Source: an uncultured Clostridia bacterium (lineage in GTDB: Bacteria > Bacillota > Clostridia > Oscillospirales > Acutalibacteraceae). Taken from it: a DNA stretch of 22,636 nucleotides. The notes below the pieces were generated by a model. The model saw only the letters and a list, made by a program, of their open reading frames with translations. It was not told where the DNA came from and ran no database searches. The stretch spans positions 1-22,636 of the forward strand of contig CALDHV010000083.1 of assembly GCA_937902305.1 (NCBI GenBank). The letters are read 5' to 3'. Of the stretch, positions 14,866 through 21,942 are shown piece by piece. Each line of letters begins with the position of its first letter. Positions within the stretch are counted from its first letter, which is position 1. The position numbers and the translations under genes were made by a program.

Positions 14866-15807
14866 TCACGCCTTGTTCGCGCTACCCAGCACGCTCTCGA
14901 TCTTATGCTTGACCACCGCGGTGATATTGTCGCGGCCGTCACCGAGATACTTGCGCGGGTCGAAATCCTCCGGCTTCTCCGCCAAATGCTTGCGGATACC
15001 GGCAGTCAGCGCCAGACGCAGGTCGGAGTCAACGTTAATCTTGCACACCGCCATCGAAGCCGCCTGGCGGAGCATATCCTCCGGGATACCGATGGCATCC
15101 GCCATCTTGCCGCCAAACCGGTTGACGGTAGCGACATAATCCGGCATCACCGAGGAAGCGCCATGCAGAACGATCGGGAAGCCGGGCAGACGGTCCATAA
15201 CCTCCTGCAAAATATCAAAGCGGAGCTGGGGCTTCTGACCGGGCTTGAACTTGAACGCGCCGTGGCTGGTGCCGATGGCGATCGCCAGGCTGTCCACGCC
15301 GGTGCGGGTGACGAAATCCTGCACCTGGTCGGGATCGGTATAGTTCGCCTTGTCGCTTTCGACACTGACCTCATCCTCGATACCGGCAAGCTGACCCAGC
15401 TCGCCCTCGACGGTGACATACGGCTGGTGCGCGTGCGCGTACTCGACCACCTTTTTGGTCACGGCGACATTTTCCTCATAGGAAAGATGCGAGCCGTCGA
15501 TCATCACGGAGGTGAAACCGCCGTCGATGCAATCCTTACACAGCTCAAAGCTGGCACCGTGATCGAGGTGGAGCGCGATCGGCAGACCGGTCTCCTCGAC
15601 CGCCGCCTCGACCATCTTATACAGATAGGCGTGGTGCGCATATTTGCGGGCACTGCCGGACACCTGCAAAATGACGGGAGAATTAAGCTCCTTGCACGCA
15701 TCGACGATGCCCTGCACGATCTCCATGTTGTTGACGTTGAAGGCGCCGATGGCATAGCCGCCCTCATAGGCTTTTCGGAACATTTCTTTGGTATTAACGA
15801 GTGGCAT
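14866..15807 (-). CDS. fba: Class II fructose-bisphosphate aldolase
   Basis: The enzyme splits fructose-1,6-bisphosphate into two triose phosphates in glycolysis and also runs in reverse, using Zn2+. The product has 313 residues, as in the shorter class II aldolases. Visible are the GAFNVNNMEI N-terminus, LHLDHG with D82 as the proton-transfer residue and H83 as a metal ligand, a GELGQLAGIEDEV segment, the second metal-ligand region around GTSHGAF and IVLHGASS, and KINVDSDLR, which contacts the substrate phosphate. GGAGG lies eight bases before the ATG. A perfect TATAAT lies about 40 bases upstream, and a terminator follows. Tagatose-bisphosphate or related aldolases share this fold, but the overall sequence favours the glycolytic enzyme. 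Confidence 0.95.
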   Translation of the reverse strand: MPLVNTKEMFRKAYEGGYAIGAFNVNNMEIVQGIVDACKELNSPVILQVSGSARKYAHHAYLYKMVEAAVEETGLPIALHLDHGASFELCKDCIDGGFTSVMIDGSHLSYEENVAVTKKVVEYAHAHQPYVTVEGELGQLAGIEDEVSVESDKANYTDPDQVQDFVTRTGVDSLAIAIGTSHGAFKFKPGQKPQLRFDILQEVMDRLPGFPIVLHGASSVMPDYVATVNRFGGKMADAIGIPEDMLRQAASMAVCKINVDSDLRLALTAGIRKHLAEKPEDFDPRKYLGDGRDNITAVVKHKIESVLGSANKA

Positions 15808-15845
15808 AACGAAAACCTCCTGAATGTTATTTCTCTATCATAGCC

Positions 15846-15880
15846 ATTATACTCCCTTTTTATACAAATGAAAAGGGGGT
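15846..15880 (-). promoter_or_regulatory. fba promoter with inverted repeat
   Basis: On the minus strand TATAAT (15851-15846) is preceded by an inverted repeat: ten-base arms at 15851-15860 and 15871-15880 with one G-T pair and a ten-base centre. The arms cover the spacer and the -35 region, where no good TTGACA is seen. The repeat lacks a U-run, so it looks more like an operator than a terminator for the upstream gene. Confidence 0.6.
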
Positions 15881-15929
15881 ATGATAAAAATTATCGACCG
15901 TCATCAAGGAAAAATATTGTGCAAAACGC

Positions 15930-16550
15930 CTAATTTTCCTTTTCCCACGGGATGATGCACAGCGCCTCCGCCAGCGGCTCATTCATCCACACCGACGGTG
16001 TGACCCGCAGGGTAAAGCCTTGCCCGGCGCTTGCCAGACACTCCTTTGGCTCCAGCCGCGGCAGAGAGTATAACTGCATCAGCAGGGTGATGACCCCGCC
16101 GTGGGTGCAAATGACCGCCTCCGTATCACCGTCGTGGATCAGCCCGTTGACGATCTCCTCAAATGCCGCACACACCCGTTGCCGAAAATCCTCGGTGCTT
16201 TCCCCGCCGGGGATAGCGGTGCTTCTGCCCTCCATCCATTGCAAGAAACGCTCGTCCGCCTTCAATTCCCGCAGGGAGCGTCCCTCCCAGTCGCCGAAAT
16301 CACATTCCGCCAGTCCCTCGACCGGGGTCGGCTGACAGCCGGGGTACAGCACCTCGAGCGTCTGCCGGCATCGGGTCAGCGGGCTGGTGAAAAACCGCGT
16401 CGCCCCGGGATAATCGTATTTCTTTTTCAGCTCCAGCAATGCCGCCAGCCCCTCCGGCGCAAGCGGCAGGTCGGTGCGTCCGATATACCGCCCGTCAAGG
16501 TTTCCATCGGTCATTCCGTGCCGCAGTAAATGGATTTTATAAGTTTTCAT
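15930..16550 (-). CDS. Histidine phosphatase family protein (phosphoglycerate mutase-like)
   Basis: The product has 206 residues. The N-terminal LLRHG motif (R10, H11, G12) carries the phosphate-accepting histidine, and the second histidine is in ICTHGGV near residue 150; SPLTRCRQT and AECDFGDWEG are further family motifs. The family includes cofactor-dependent phosphoglycerate mutases, but also alpha-ribazole phosphatases (CobC) and general phosphatases; the length and the lack of the longer mutase loops favour a phosphatase. The ATG at 16550 has GGGAG 11 bases upstream; the open frame continues to 16616, but that part is leader. It lies upstream of fba on the same strand, with a 122-base gap that holds the fba promoter. 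It is divergent from the XRE regulator. Confidence 0.87.
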   Translation of the reverse strand: MKTYKIHLLRHGMTDGNLDGRYIGRTDLPLAPEGLAALLELKKKYDYPGATRFFTSPLTRCRQTLEVLYPGCQPTPVEGLAECDFGDWEGRSLRELKADERFLQWMEGRSTAIPGGESTEDFRQRVCAAFEEIVNGLIHDGDTEAVICTHGGVITLLMQLYSLPRLEPKECLASAGQGFTLRVTPSVWMNEPLAEALCIIPWEKEN

Positions 16551-16641
16551 CGACCGTTCGACTCCCTTTTTATTATTTTGACGAAAAATCAGGCGAAAAT
16601 TGTGATAAAATGACAAAAATCAACTTTCTGTAATTTTTTCC

Positions 16642-16670
16642 TTGACAATAACCGCGAAAAAGGGTAGAAT
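16642..16670 (+). promoter_or_regulatory. Promoter of the XRE regulator gene
   Basis: A perfect TTGACA (16642-16647) and TAGAAT (16665-16670) are 17 bases apart. Transcription should start near 16677, just before the leader hairpin. Confidence 0.85.
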
Positions 16671-16678
16671 GTGGCTTG

Positions 16679-16712
16679 TCGCCCGTACGGCTCCGCCGGG
16701 CGATGACTTTTT
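16679..16712 (+). promoter_or_regulatory. Leader hairpin with U-run, possible attenuator
   Basis: TCGCCCG (16679-16685) pairs with CGGGCGA (16697-16703) around an 11-base loop, and TTTTT follows at 16708-16712 after a four-base spacer. It lies at the very start of the transcript, between the promoter and the ribosome binding site of the regulator gene. It may terminate early or protect the 5' end. Confidence 0.45.
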
Positions 16713-16738
16713 CACTCTAAAAAAGGAGGTGCTCCGCT

Positions 16739-17431
16739 GTGGACAATCCCTTTCCGCGTATTCTGACCCTGCTACGCAAAGAGCGGGGCATCAGCCAAAA
16801 GCAGGCGGCATCTGACCTGCACATTTCGCAGGCGCTCCTGTCGCATTATGAAAAAGGCATCCGCGAATGCGGTTTGGATTTTGTCGTGCGGGTCGCGGAA
16901 TACTACTCCGTTTCCTGCGACTATCTGCTCGGACGCACAGCGGACAAGAGCGGCACGATGATCGCGGTGGACGATATTCCCGAGGATGACCCCGCCATCC
17001 GCGATCAGCAGACGGTGTCCGGCGGCACATTGCCGACCCTCAATAAAAAGCTGGTCATCAACTCGTTGCAGGTGTTGTTCGACTTGTTGCAGAGATGCAA
17101 TAACCGGGCGTTGTCCACCGAGGTCTCCAACTGTCTCGTACAGACGACCTATCTCGTATTCCGGCAGATATACGCCGCCAACCCGCACAACCCCAAGGCG
17201 ATGTTCTCGGTGGATGAGTATTTGTATCCGACCGCCGCATTGTCGTCGGTCGCCCATTCTGCCGCCAAGGCGGGACAGCTCGCGCGCGGTATGGTCGTTG
17301 ACGGTGCCGCCGGTGTAGACCCGCAAAGCCTGCCCGCCATCCTGCCGGATGCGCTGGCAACGCAATATCCGATGTTCGCCACATCGTTGCTCAATCTGCT
17401 CAACGCGGCGGAAAAATCGCTGAATGGATAA
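16739..17431 (+). CDS. XRE family transcriptional regulator
   Basis: The product has 230 residues and starts at GTG, nine bases after GGAGG. Residues about 6-62 are a Cro/C1-type helix-turn-helix (QKQAASDLHISQALLSHYEKG core followed by VRVAEYYSVSCDYLLG). The remaining 165 or so residues are mainly helical in appearance and carry no motif I recognise; a segment around 100-140 is rich in Leu and Asn. This layout is that of a cytosolic DNA-binding regulator with a sensing or oligomerising C-terminal domain. It is transcribed alone from a good promoter, divergent from the histidine phosphatase, and ends at a strong terminator. Its targets are not evident. Confidence 0.85.
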   Translation: MDNPFPRILTLLRKERGISQKQAASDLHISQALLSHYEKGIRECGLDFVVRVAEYYSVSCDYLLGRTADKSGTMIAVDDIPEDDPAIRDQQTVSGGTLPTLNKKLVINSLQVLFDLLQRCNNRALSTEVSNCLVQTTYLVFRQIYAANPHNPKAMFSVDEYLYPTAALSSVAHSAAKAGQLARGMVVDGAAGVDPQSLPAILPDALATQYPMFATSLLNLLNAAEKSLNG

Positions 17432-17448
17432 TAACTGCAAATAAACCG

Positions 17449-17475
17449 ACCACCCGCATTGGCGGGTGGTTTTTT
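17449..17475 (+). terminator. Intrinsic terminator of the XRE regulator gene
   Basis: A nine-base-pair GC-rich stem (17449-17457 with 17462-17470) with the loop ATTG is followed by TTTTTT. It lies 17 bases after the stop codon. Confidence 0.95.
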
Positions 17476-17602
17476 GTTTGTCCCGGTGCGACGGGGTCAC
17501 ATAGCTCGCGCGTAGCCGGGGACGGCTCGGGAGGACGCGCGCTTCTACGGTACAAGCCGTCAATTCCTACGCATCGAAAACAACTCTACAAACCGTTAGA
17601 AC
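17476..17602. other. Gene-free GC-rich stretch before the palindromic element
   Basis: No gene, promoter or RNA is recognised here. The stretch is GC-rich, with CGCGCG-type runs near 17510 and 17536 and short inverted pieces such as AGCC/GGCT. It may be part of a larger repeat or decayed sequence, but nothing in the window shows a second copy. Confidence 0.35.
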
Positions 17603-17744
17603 CTGCCACTGGATTGCCGCGTCGCTTCGCTCCTCGCAATGATCCGAAATCTGTTTGCGCGGGGAAAAAGCTTGTTTTACGCACTATCTCCCCGCGCTGT
17701 CATTGCGAACCGGTGCGCACACCGGTGTGGCAATCCAGCGGCAG
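17603..17744. repeat. Nested palindromic repeat element (MITE/REP-like)
   Basis: The 142-bp element has 16-base outer arms (17603-17618 with 17729-17744) that pair with one mismatch. Inside lie two more exact inverted pairs: GCAATGA with TCATTGC (17636-17642, 17700-17706) and GCGCGGGGA with TCCCCGCGC (17657-17665, 17689-17697). The two ends are units of one repeat type, CTGGATTGCC...GCAATGA, in opposite directions but with different centres; the right one holds a perfect ACCGGTG/CACCGGT hairpin (17709-17726). Palindromes of the GGATTGCC...GCAATGA type are common dispersed repeats in bacteria. There is no transposase gene, so it would depend on one elsewhere. Confidence 0.85.
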
Positions 17745-17812
17745 AGATGACTTGTTTGTGCGATCATCTTCGACGCGCAGGAACCGCGACGGTTTGCACC
17801 CGTTTCCGCTTT

Positions 17813-18478
17813 TTACGGAATGTCCTCCGCATCCAGACCGAGGCTACTGCCCTCCTGATATACGACGGGCGTTTCGACCACCCGCATCAGACCGCAGAAA
17901 ATCACCATCAGTGTCGTCAATCCGACCAGCACCGCCCAACCGATCATCACCGGGTTATTGTCTATCAGCCAGCCGACATTCTGTCGCGCCGAGGTGATAT
18001 TTGCCAGCACCGCGATCAGCGAAAGCGTCCCCTGCCCGACAAACGCGACAACGCGGTCATAAATCCCCTGCCGTATCGACAGCAAAGCCGCCGCCGGGAG
18101 CAAGCATCCGCACACCGGCACCCCCAGCACGCAGAGATCAAAAAAGAGGGTGTCCGCGTTGACTACCGTCCAGCGTGTTCCCGCCGATAAGATCGCAAAA
18201 AAGCCCATCAAGACGATAAATACCGGAAGTAGTCCCGTCAGCACCCGGCTGACGATACGCGCCGGGCGGCTGTTTTTGCCGACGAGCGCCGTGATCGCCG
18301 CCGCAATACCGATGACCCCCAGCCCTATCCAAGCATACGGGTTAAGAAATCCCAGCGACAGCACAATGCTTGTCGCCGCTTGCAGACATATCAGCAAAAT
18401 ACACACCCGACGGCAGAGCGTTGCGTCCGCCTCTTTGGTCGGGATGATGCCGCGCGTTTTCGTTTCACTTTTCATCAT
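17813..18478 (-). CDS. Six-helix integral membrane protein, function unknown
   Basis: The product has 221 residues. The ATG at 18478 follows AGGAGG by six bases, and a second ATG lies directly after it. After about 25 polar residues come six hydrophobic stretches, roughly at 28-46, 50-68, 77-102, 108-132, 142-165 and 175-198, joined by short loops; the last 20 residues are acidic and polar. No catalytic, transport or binding motif is recognised, and I cannot assign a family. It has its own promoter and is divergent from the SNF2 helicase gene. No clear terminator follows; a small TTCCG/CGGAA hairpin overlaps the stop. Confidence 0.72.
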   Translation of the reverse strand: MMKSETKTRGIIPTKEADATLCRRVCILLICLQAATSIVLSLGFLNPYAWIGLGVIGIAAAITALVGKNSRPARIVSRVLTGLLPVFIVLMGFFAILSAGTRWTVVNADTLFFDLCVLGVPVCGCLLPAAALLSIRQGIYDRVVAFVGQGTLSLIAVLANITSARQNVGWLIDNNPVMIGWAVLVGLTTLMVIFCGLMRVVETPVVYQEGSSLGLDAEDIP

Positions 18479-18509
18479 CAAGCGCCTCCTTGAAACCATT
18501 TCCTTACAC

Positions 18510-18538
18510 AGTATAGCGTAAATCGGCAAAAAACGCAA
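18510..18538 (-). promoter_or_regulatory. Promoter of the membrane protein gene
   Basis: On the minus strand TTGCGT (18538-18533) and TATACT (18515-18510) are 17 bases apart. The leader is about 25 bases and ends in AGGAGG. Confidence 0.65.
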
Positions 18539-18586
18539 GAAAAATCGCCTAAGGTTTTGCTTTTTCGTCCACCTGTCAAAAAACGC

Positions 18587-18615
18587 TTGCGCCGAAACGG
18601 GATCGGGTGTATAAT
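18587..18615 (+). promoter_or_regulatory. Promoter of the SNF2 helicase gene
   Basis: TTGCGC (18587-18592) and a perfect TATAAT (18610-18615) are 17 bases apart. It diverges from the membrane protein promoter about 50 bases away. Confidence 0.72.
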
Positions 18616-18648
18616 AACAGGATACCAACGAAAAAGGAGGGATGCGGG

Positions 18649-21600
18649 ATGCCGTTTTATCCGCTGAAGAAAATCGGCGCGCTGGCGCGGTCACAGCAGG
18701 TCTATCTGCGCGGTGTCGGCGGCTATAACGCCGGCTGGGTGCGGCAATACGAAACCGCGTCCAACGCCTTTTACAGCGAATACATCACCGCGCAGGTCGC
18801 CGAAAAAGAGGAGCGTGTGTGCACCGTCGAGATCGGCTTTGAGAGCGAGGAGCCGACCCACATCGCCTGCACCTGCGCCGCCGCGCGCTCCGATGCCGGA
18901 GTATGCAAGCACGCGGTCGCGGTGCTGGTATACAAATACTACCACGATATGGTGAACAGCCTGCCCACCGCCGCATCGTTGATGAAAAGCCACGCACGCA
19001 CCCTGACCGAGCCGAGCGCGATGGAGCTGATCGACTACTACCTTTCCCGCCCGGCGGAGACAGACGACCCGGCGCAGGAGCAGGCATTGCTGATCCCGAC
19101 GCTGTCTCTGCACCGCCGCGTCCCGGTGCTGACCTTTACGGTCGGAGCGGGGCGCCCCTACGTCGTGCGGGACATCGGACGGTTTGTCCAGGCGGTGCGG
19201 CAGGAGGAAACGCTGACCTACGGCAAGCAGCTGACGCTGACCCACTGCCCCGACTGCTTTGCGCCGCAAAGCCGCGCCTTGCTCGATTTTGTGCTGGCGG
19301 AGGCGGGGGAGCACCCTTACGCGCCGGTCGCCGGGGCAAACGCCAGTGAGCTGATGCTGACTGTGGCGGGCTTTGACCGCTTTTTCGCGCTGATGCGCGG
19401 GCAAAGCGTCCGGGTGCGGCTCGGCGGCGAGGAATTGCCGCTGATGCTGACCGACGGCGCCCCCGACCTGCCTGTCGAGATCCGCAAGGCGGCGGGCGGC
19501 GTGCGCATCTGCGCGGAGCTTACGCCGTTCACGGCGGGGGTGCGGACGCTGTATTTCGTGCAGGACGGCAGGCTGTTGCGTACCGATGCGGCCTTCAGCC
19601 GCCGGATGAGCGAGTTTCTCACCGTATGCGGCCGCTGTCCGGGCGGGTTTTTCATCGCAGAAAAGGAATTGCCGTCCTTTTGCAGCAGTGTACTGAATAC
19701 GGTCGAGCCGTATATCCGGCTGACCGGCGATACCGATCTACTGGAGCAATTTCGCCCGCGTCGGCTGGAAGTACAGCTATATCTCGACGCACCCGAGCCG
19801 GATGTCATCACCGCGCGGGTGCTGTATGTCTACGGGCAGGACACGATACAGCCTTTCCTCGAAAGCGGCGGGGCAGAGGAGCCGTGGCGCGACCCGCTGG
19901 CGGAAAAGCGGGCGCGGCAAAGCATCGTGCGGCATTTCACCGCCCTGCGCCCGGACAGCGGTCTGCTGGTACTGCGCGGCACGGACGACGAAGTGTACGA
20001 TTTCATCACCCGCGGGGTGGAGGCATTGCGCCGGGTCGGAGCAGTCTACGCGTCGGACACCTTTGACCGGCTGATGCCGGCGGCGCCGCCGCAGATGGCG
20101 GTCGGCGTATCGCTCAACGGCGACCTGCTGGAGCTGGATATGGACATCCCCGCCATCACGGCGCAGGAGCTTGCCGGCATCCTCACCGGCTATCGGGAGC
20201 ACAAGCCGTTCCACCGGCTTGCCGGCGGGCGCTTCGTCACGCTGGATGACGGGGTGCTGGCGGGGCTGGCGGAAATGGCGGACGGGCTGGCGCTGACCGA
20301 ACAGGAATTGCGCACCGGGCATATCGCCCTACCGAAATACCGGGCGCTGTATCTTGAAAAGGTCCTGCGGGAGCGGGACGGGCTGTACGTGCGGCGGGAT
20401 GAGCAATTCCGCACGCTGACCGAGCGGTGCCGTACGGCGGCGGAGAACGATTTTTCCGTCCCGGCAAGCCTCGCTCCCATCCTGCGGCAATATCAGCACG
20501 GTGGCTTTCGCTGGCTGTGCACGATGGAGGAGCTTGGCTTCGGCGGCATCCTCGCCGACGATATGGGGCTGGGCAAAACCGTGCAGGTGCTTGCCCTGCT
20601 GCTTGCCGCTAAGGAACGCGGCGCGACGGAGCCGTCGCTGGTCGTCTGCCCGACCTCGCTGGTGCTGGGTTGGGAGCGGGAGGCGGCGCGGTTCACCCCC
20701 GATCTGCGGGTGCTGTGCGTCATCGGCGATGCGCCGACCCGCCGGCAGTTGCTTTCCGCCGTCGGGGATTACGACCTGATCATCACCTCCTACGATATGC
20801 TCAAGCGCGATCTGGAGGAATACGCCCCGCTCCGATTTCATTATCACATTCTCGACGAGGCGCAGTATATCAAAAACAGCCATACGCAAAATGCCAAGGC
20901 GGTCAAGGCAATACATTCGCGTCAGCGGTTTGCGCTGACCGGCACGCCGGTCGAAAACCGGCTGTCCGAGCTGTGGAGCATCTTCGATTTTCTGATGCCG
21001 GGCATCCTGTTCAGCTACGCGAGGTTCCGCGCCCGGTTTGAATATCCCATCGTGCGTTTAGAGGACGAGCGGGCGCTGGAGCGGCTCAATCGGATGGTGT
21101 CGCCATTCATTCTGCGGCGGCTCAAGCAGGATGTGCTGACCGAACTGCCACCCAAGACCGAGCGGGTGCTCCCCGCGACGATGGACGACGCGCAGGAAAC
21201 GGTCTACCGCGCGGCGCTGTATGACCTGCAGCAACAACTGCGCGCCGGACAGCTCGGCGGCAAAAAGCGGGTGGAGGTGCTGGCGATGCTGACCCGCCTG
21301 CGGCAGATATGCTGTGACCCGCGGCTGTGCTGTGAGGGCTACACCGGCGGGAGCGGCAAGCTGGAGGCGTGTATCGAGCTTCTGCGGCAGGCATCGGCGG
21401 GCGGACATAAAGTGTTGCTTTTCTCGCAGTTCACCTCGATGCTGGCGCTCATCCGGGAGCGGCTGGACGAGGAGGGCTTGCGCTACTACGTCCTGCAGGG
21501 CTCGACCCCGAAGGAGGAGCGCGCCGCGCTGGTGGACGCGTTCAACGCCGACGCCACCGATGTGTTCCTCATCTCGCTCAAGGCGGGCGGCACGGGGCTC

Positions 21601-21864
21601 AATCTGACCGGCGCGGATGTGGTGATCCACTACGACCCGTGGTGGAATCTGTCGGTGCAAAACCAGGCGACCGACCGCGCCCACCGCATCGGGCAGAAAA
21701 ACCCGGTGCAGGTCATCCGACTGGTGGCGCGGGACACGGTGGAGGAAAAGATCCTGCGCCTGCAGGACAGCAAGTGGGAGCTGGCGCGGCAGGTCATCGC
21801 GCCGACCGGCGAGGACATCACCACGATGTCCGCCGACGAGCTGTTGGCGATCCTGGAGGACTGA
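18649..21864 (+). CDS. SNF2-family helicase/ATPase with N-terminal SWIM zinc finger
   Basis: The product has 1071 residues, typical of bacterial SWIM-SNF2 proteins. Residues 74-88 form a SWIM zinc site (C74-x-C76-x9-C86-x-H88), thought to bind DNA or protein. About 500 residues without a motif I recognise follow. The SNF2 motor starts near 610: Walker A DDMGLGKT at 637-644, DEAQ at 736-739, LTGTPVENRL, then the second RecA domain with LLFSQFTSML, SLKAGGTGLNLTGADVV and the QATDRAHRIGQ motif VI at 1006-1016. It should be an ATP-driven DNA translocase or remodeller; its cellular role is not known. The ATG at 18649 follows GGAGG by eight or nine bases; the open frame to 18607 includes the -10 box and was not used. 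Confidence 0.95.
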   Translation: MPFYPLKKIGALARSQQVYLRGVGGYNAGWVRQYETASNAFYSEYITAQVAEKEERVCTVEIGFESEEPTHIACTCAAARSDAGVCKHAVAVLVYKYYHDMVNSLPTAASLMKSHARTLTEPSAMELIDYYLSRPAETDDPAQEQALLIPTLSLHRRVPVLTFTVGAGRPYVVRDIGRFVQAVRQEETLTYGKQLTLTHCPDCFAPQSRALLDFVLAEAGEHPYAPVAGANASELMLTVAGFDRFFALMRGQSVRVRLGGEELPLMLTDGAPDLPVEIRKAAGGVRICAELTPFTAGVRTLYFVQDGRLLRTDAAFSRRMSEFLTVCGRCPGGFFIAEKELPSFCSSVLNTVEPYIRLTGDTDLLEQFRPRRLEVQLYLDAPEPDVITARVLYVYGQDTIQPFLESGGAEEPWRDPLAEKRARQSIVRHFTALRPDSGLLVLRGTDDEVYDFITRGVEALRRVGAVYASDTFDRLMPAAPPQMAVGVSLNGDLLELDMDIPAITAQELAGILTGYREHKPFHRLAGGRFVTLDDGVLAGLAEMADGLALTEQELRTGHIALPKYRALYLEKVLRERDGLYVRRDEQFRTLTERCRTAAENDFSVPASLAPILRQYQHGGFRWLCTMEELGFGGILADDMGLGKTVQVLALLLAAKERGATEPSLVVCPTSLVLGWEREAARFTPDLRVLCVIGDAPTRRQLLSAVGDYDLIITSYDMLKRDLEEYAPLRFHYHILDEAQYIKNSHTQNAKAVKAIHSRQRFALTGTPVENRLSELWSIFDFLMPGILFSYARFRARFEYPIVRLEDERALERLNRMVSPFILRRLKQDVLTELPPKTERVLPATMDDAQETVYRAALYDLQQQLRAGQLGGKKRVEVLAMLTRLRQICCDPRLCCEGYTGGSGKLEACIELLRQASAGGHKVLLFSQFTSMLALIRERLDEEGLRYYVLQGSTPKEERAALVDAFNADATDVFLISLKAGGTGLNLTGADVVIHYDPWWNLSVQNQATDRAHRIGQKNPVQVIRLVARDTVEEKILRLQDSKWELARQVIAPTGEDITTMSADELLAILED

Positions 21865-21913
21865 TTTTTGCAAAATGTTCACAGTCTGTTCGTGATTTCC
21901 GGCGCGGGTGCGT

Positions 21914-21919
21914 TATAAT
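21914..21919 (+). promoter_or_regulatory. Possible -10 box before the diacylglycerol kinase family gene
   Basis: A perfect TATAAT lies 24 bases before the ATG, in the 78-base gap after the SNF2 gene. No convincing -35 box is found 16-18 bases upstream, so the gene may also be read through from the SNF2 gene; no terminator separates them. Confidence 0.4.
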
Positions 21920-21942
21920 GGAAAGCGAGGAGGGCGTTATCC

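Noticed and set aside
15906..15941. AAGGAAAA/TTTTCCTT hairpin at the end of the histidine phosphatase gene as a terminator
   Set aside because: The stem is A/T-rich with a 20-base loop, overlaps the stop codon and has no U-run after it on the minus strand.
17614..18190. Open frames over the palindromic repeat, beginning RRFAPRND-like
   Set aside because: Such peptides come from translating the dispersed repeat and recur wherever it lands; they are not genes.
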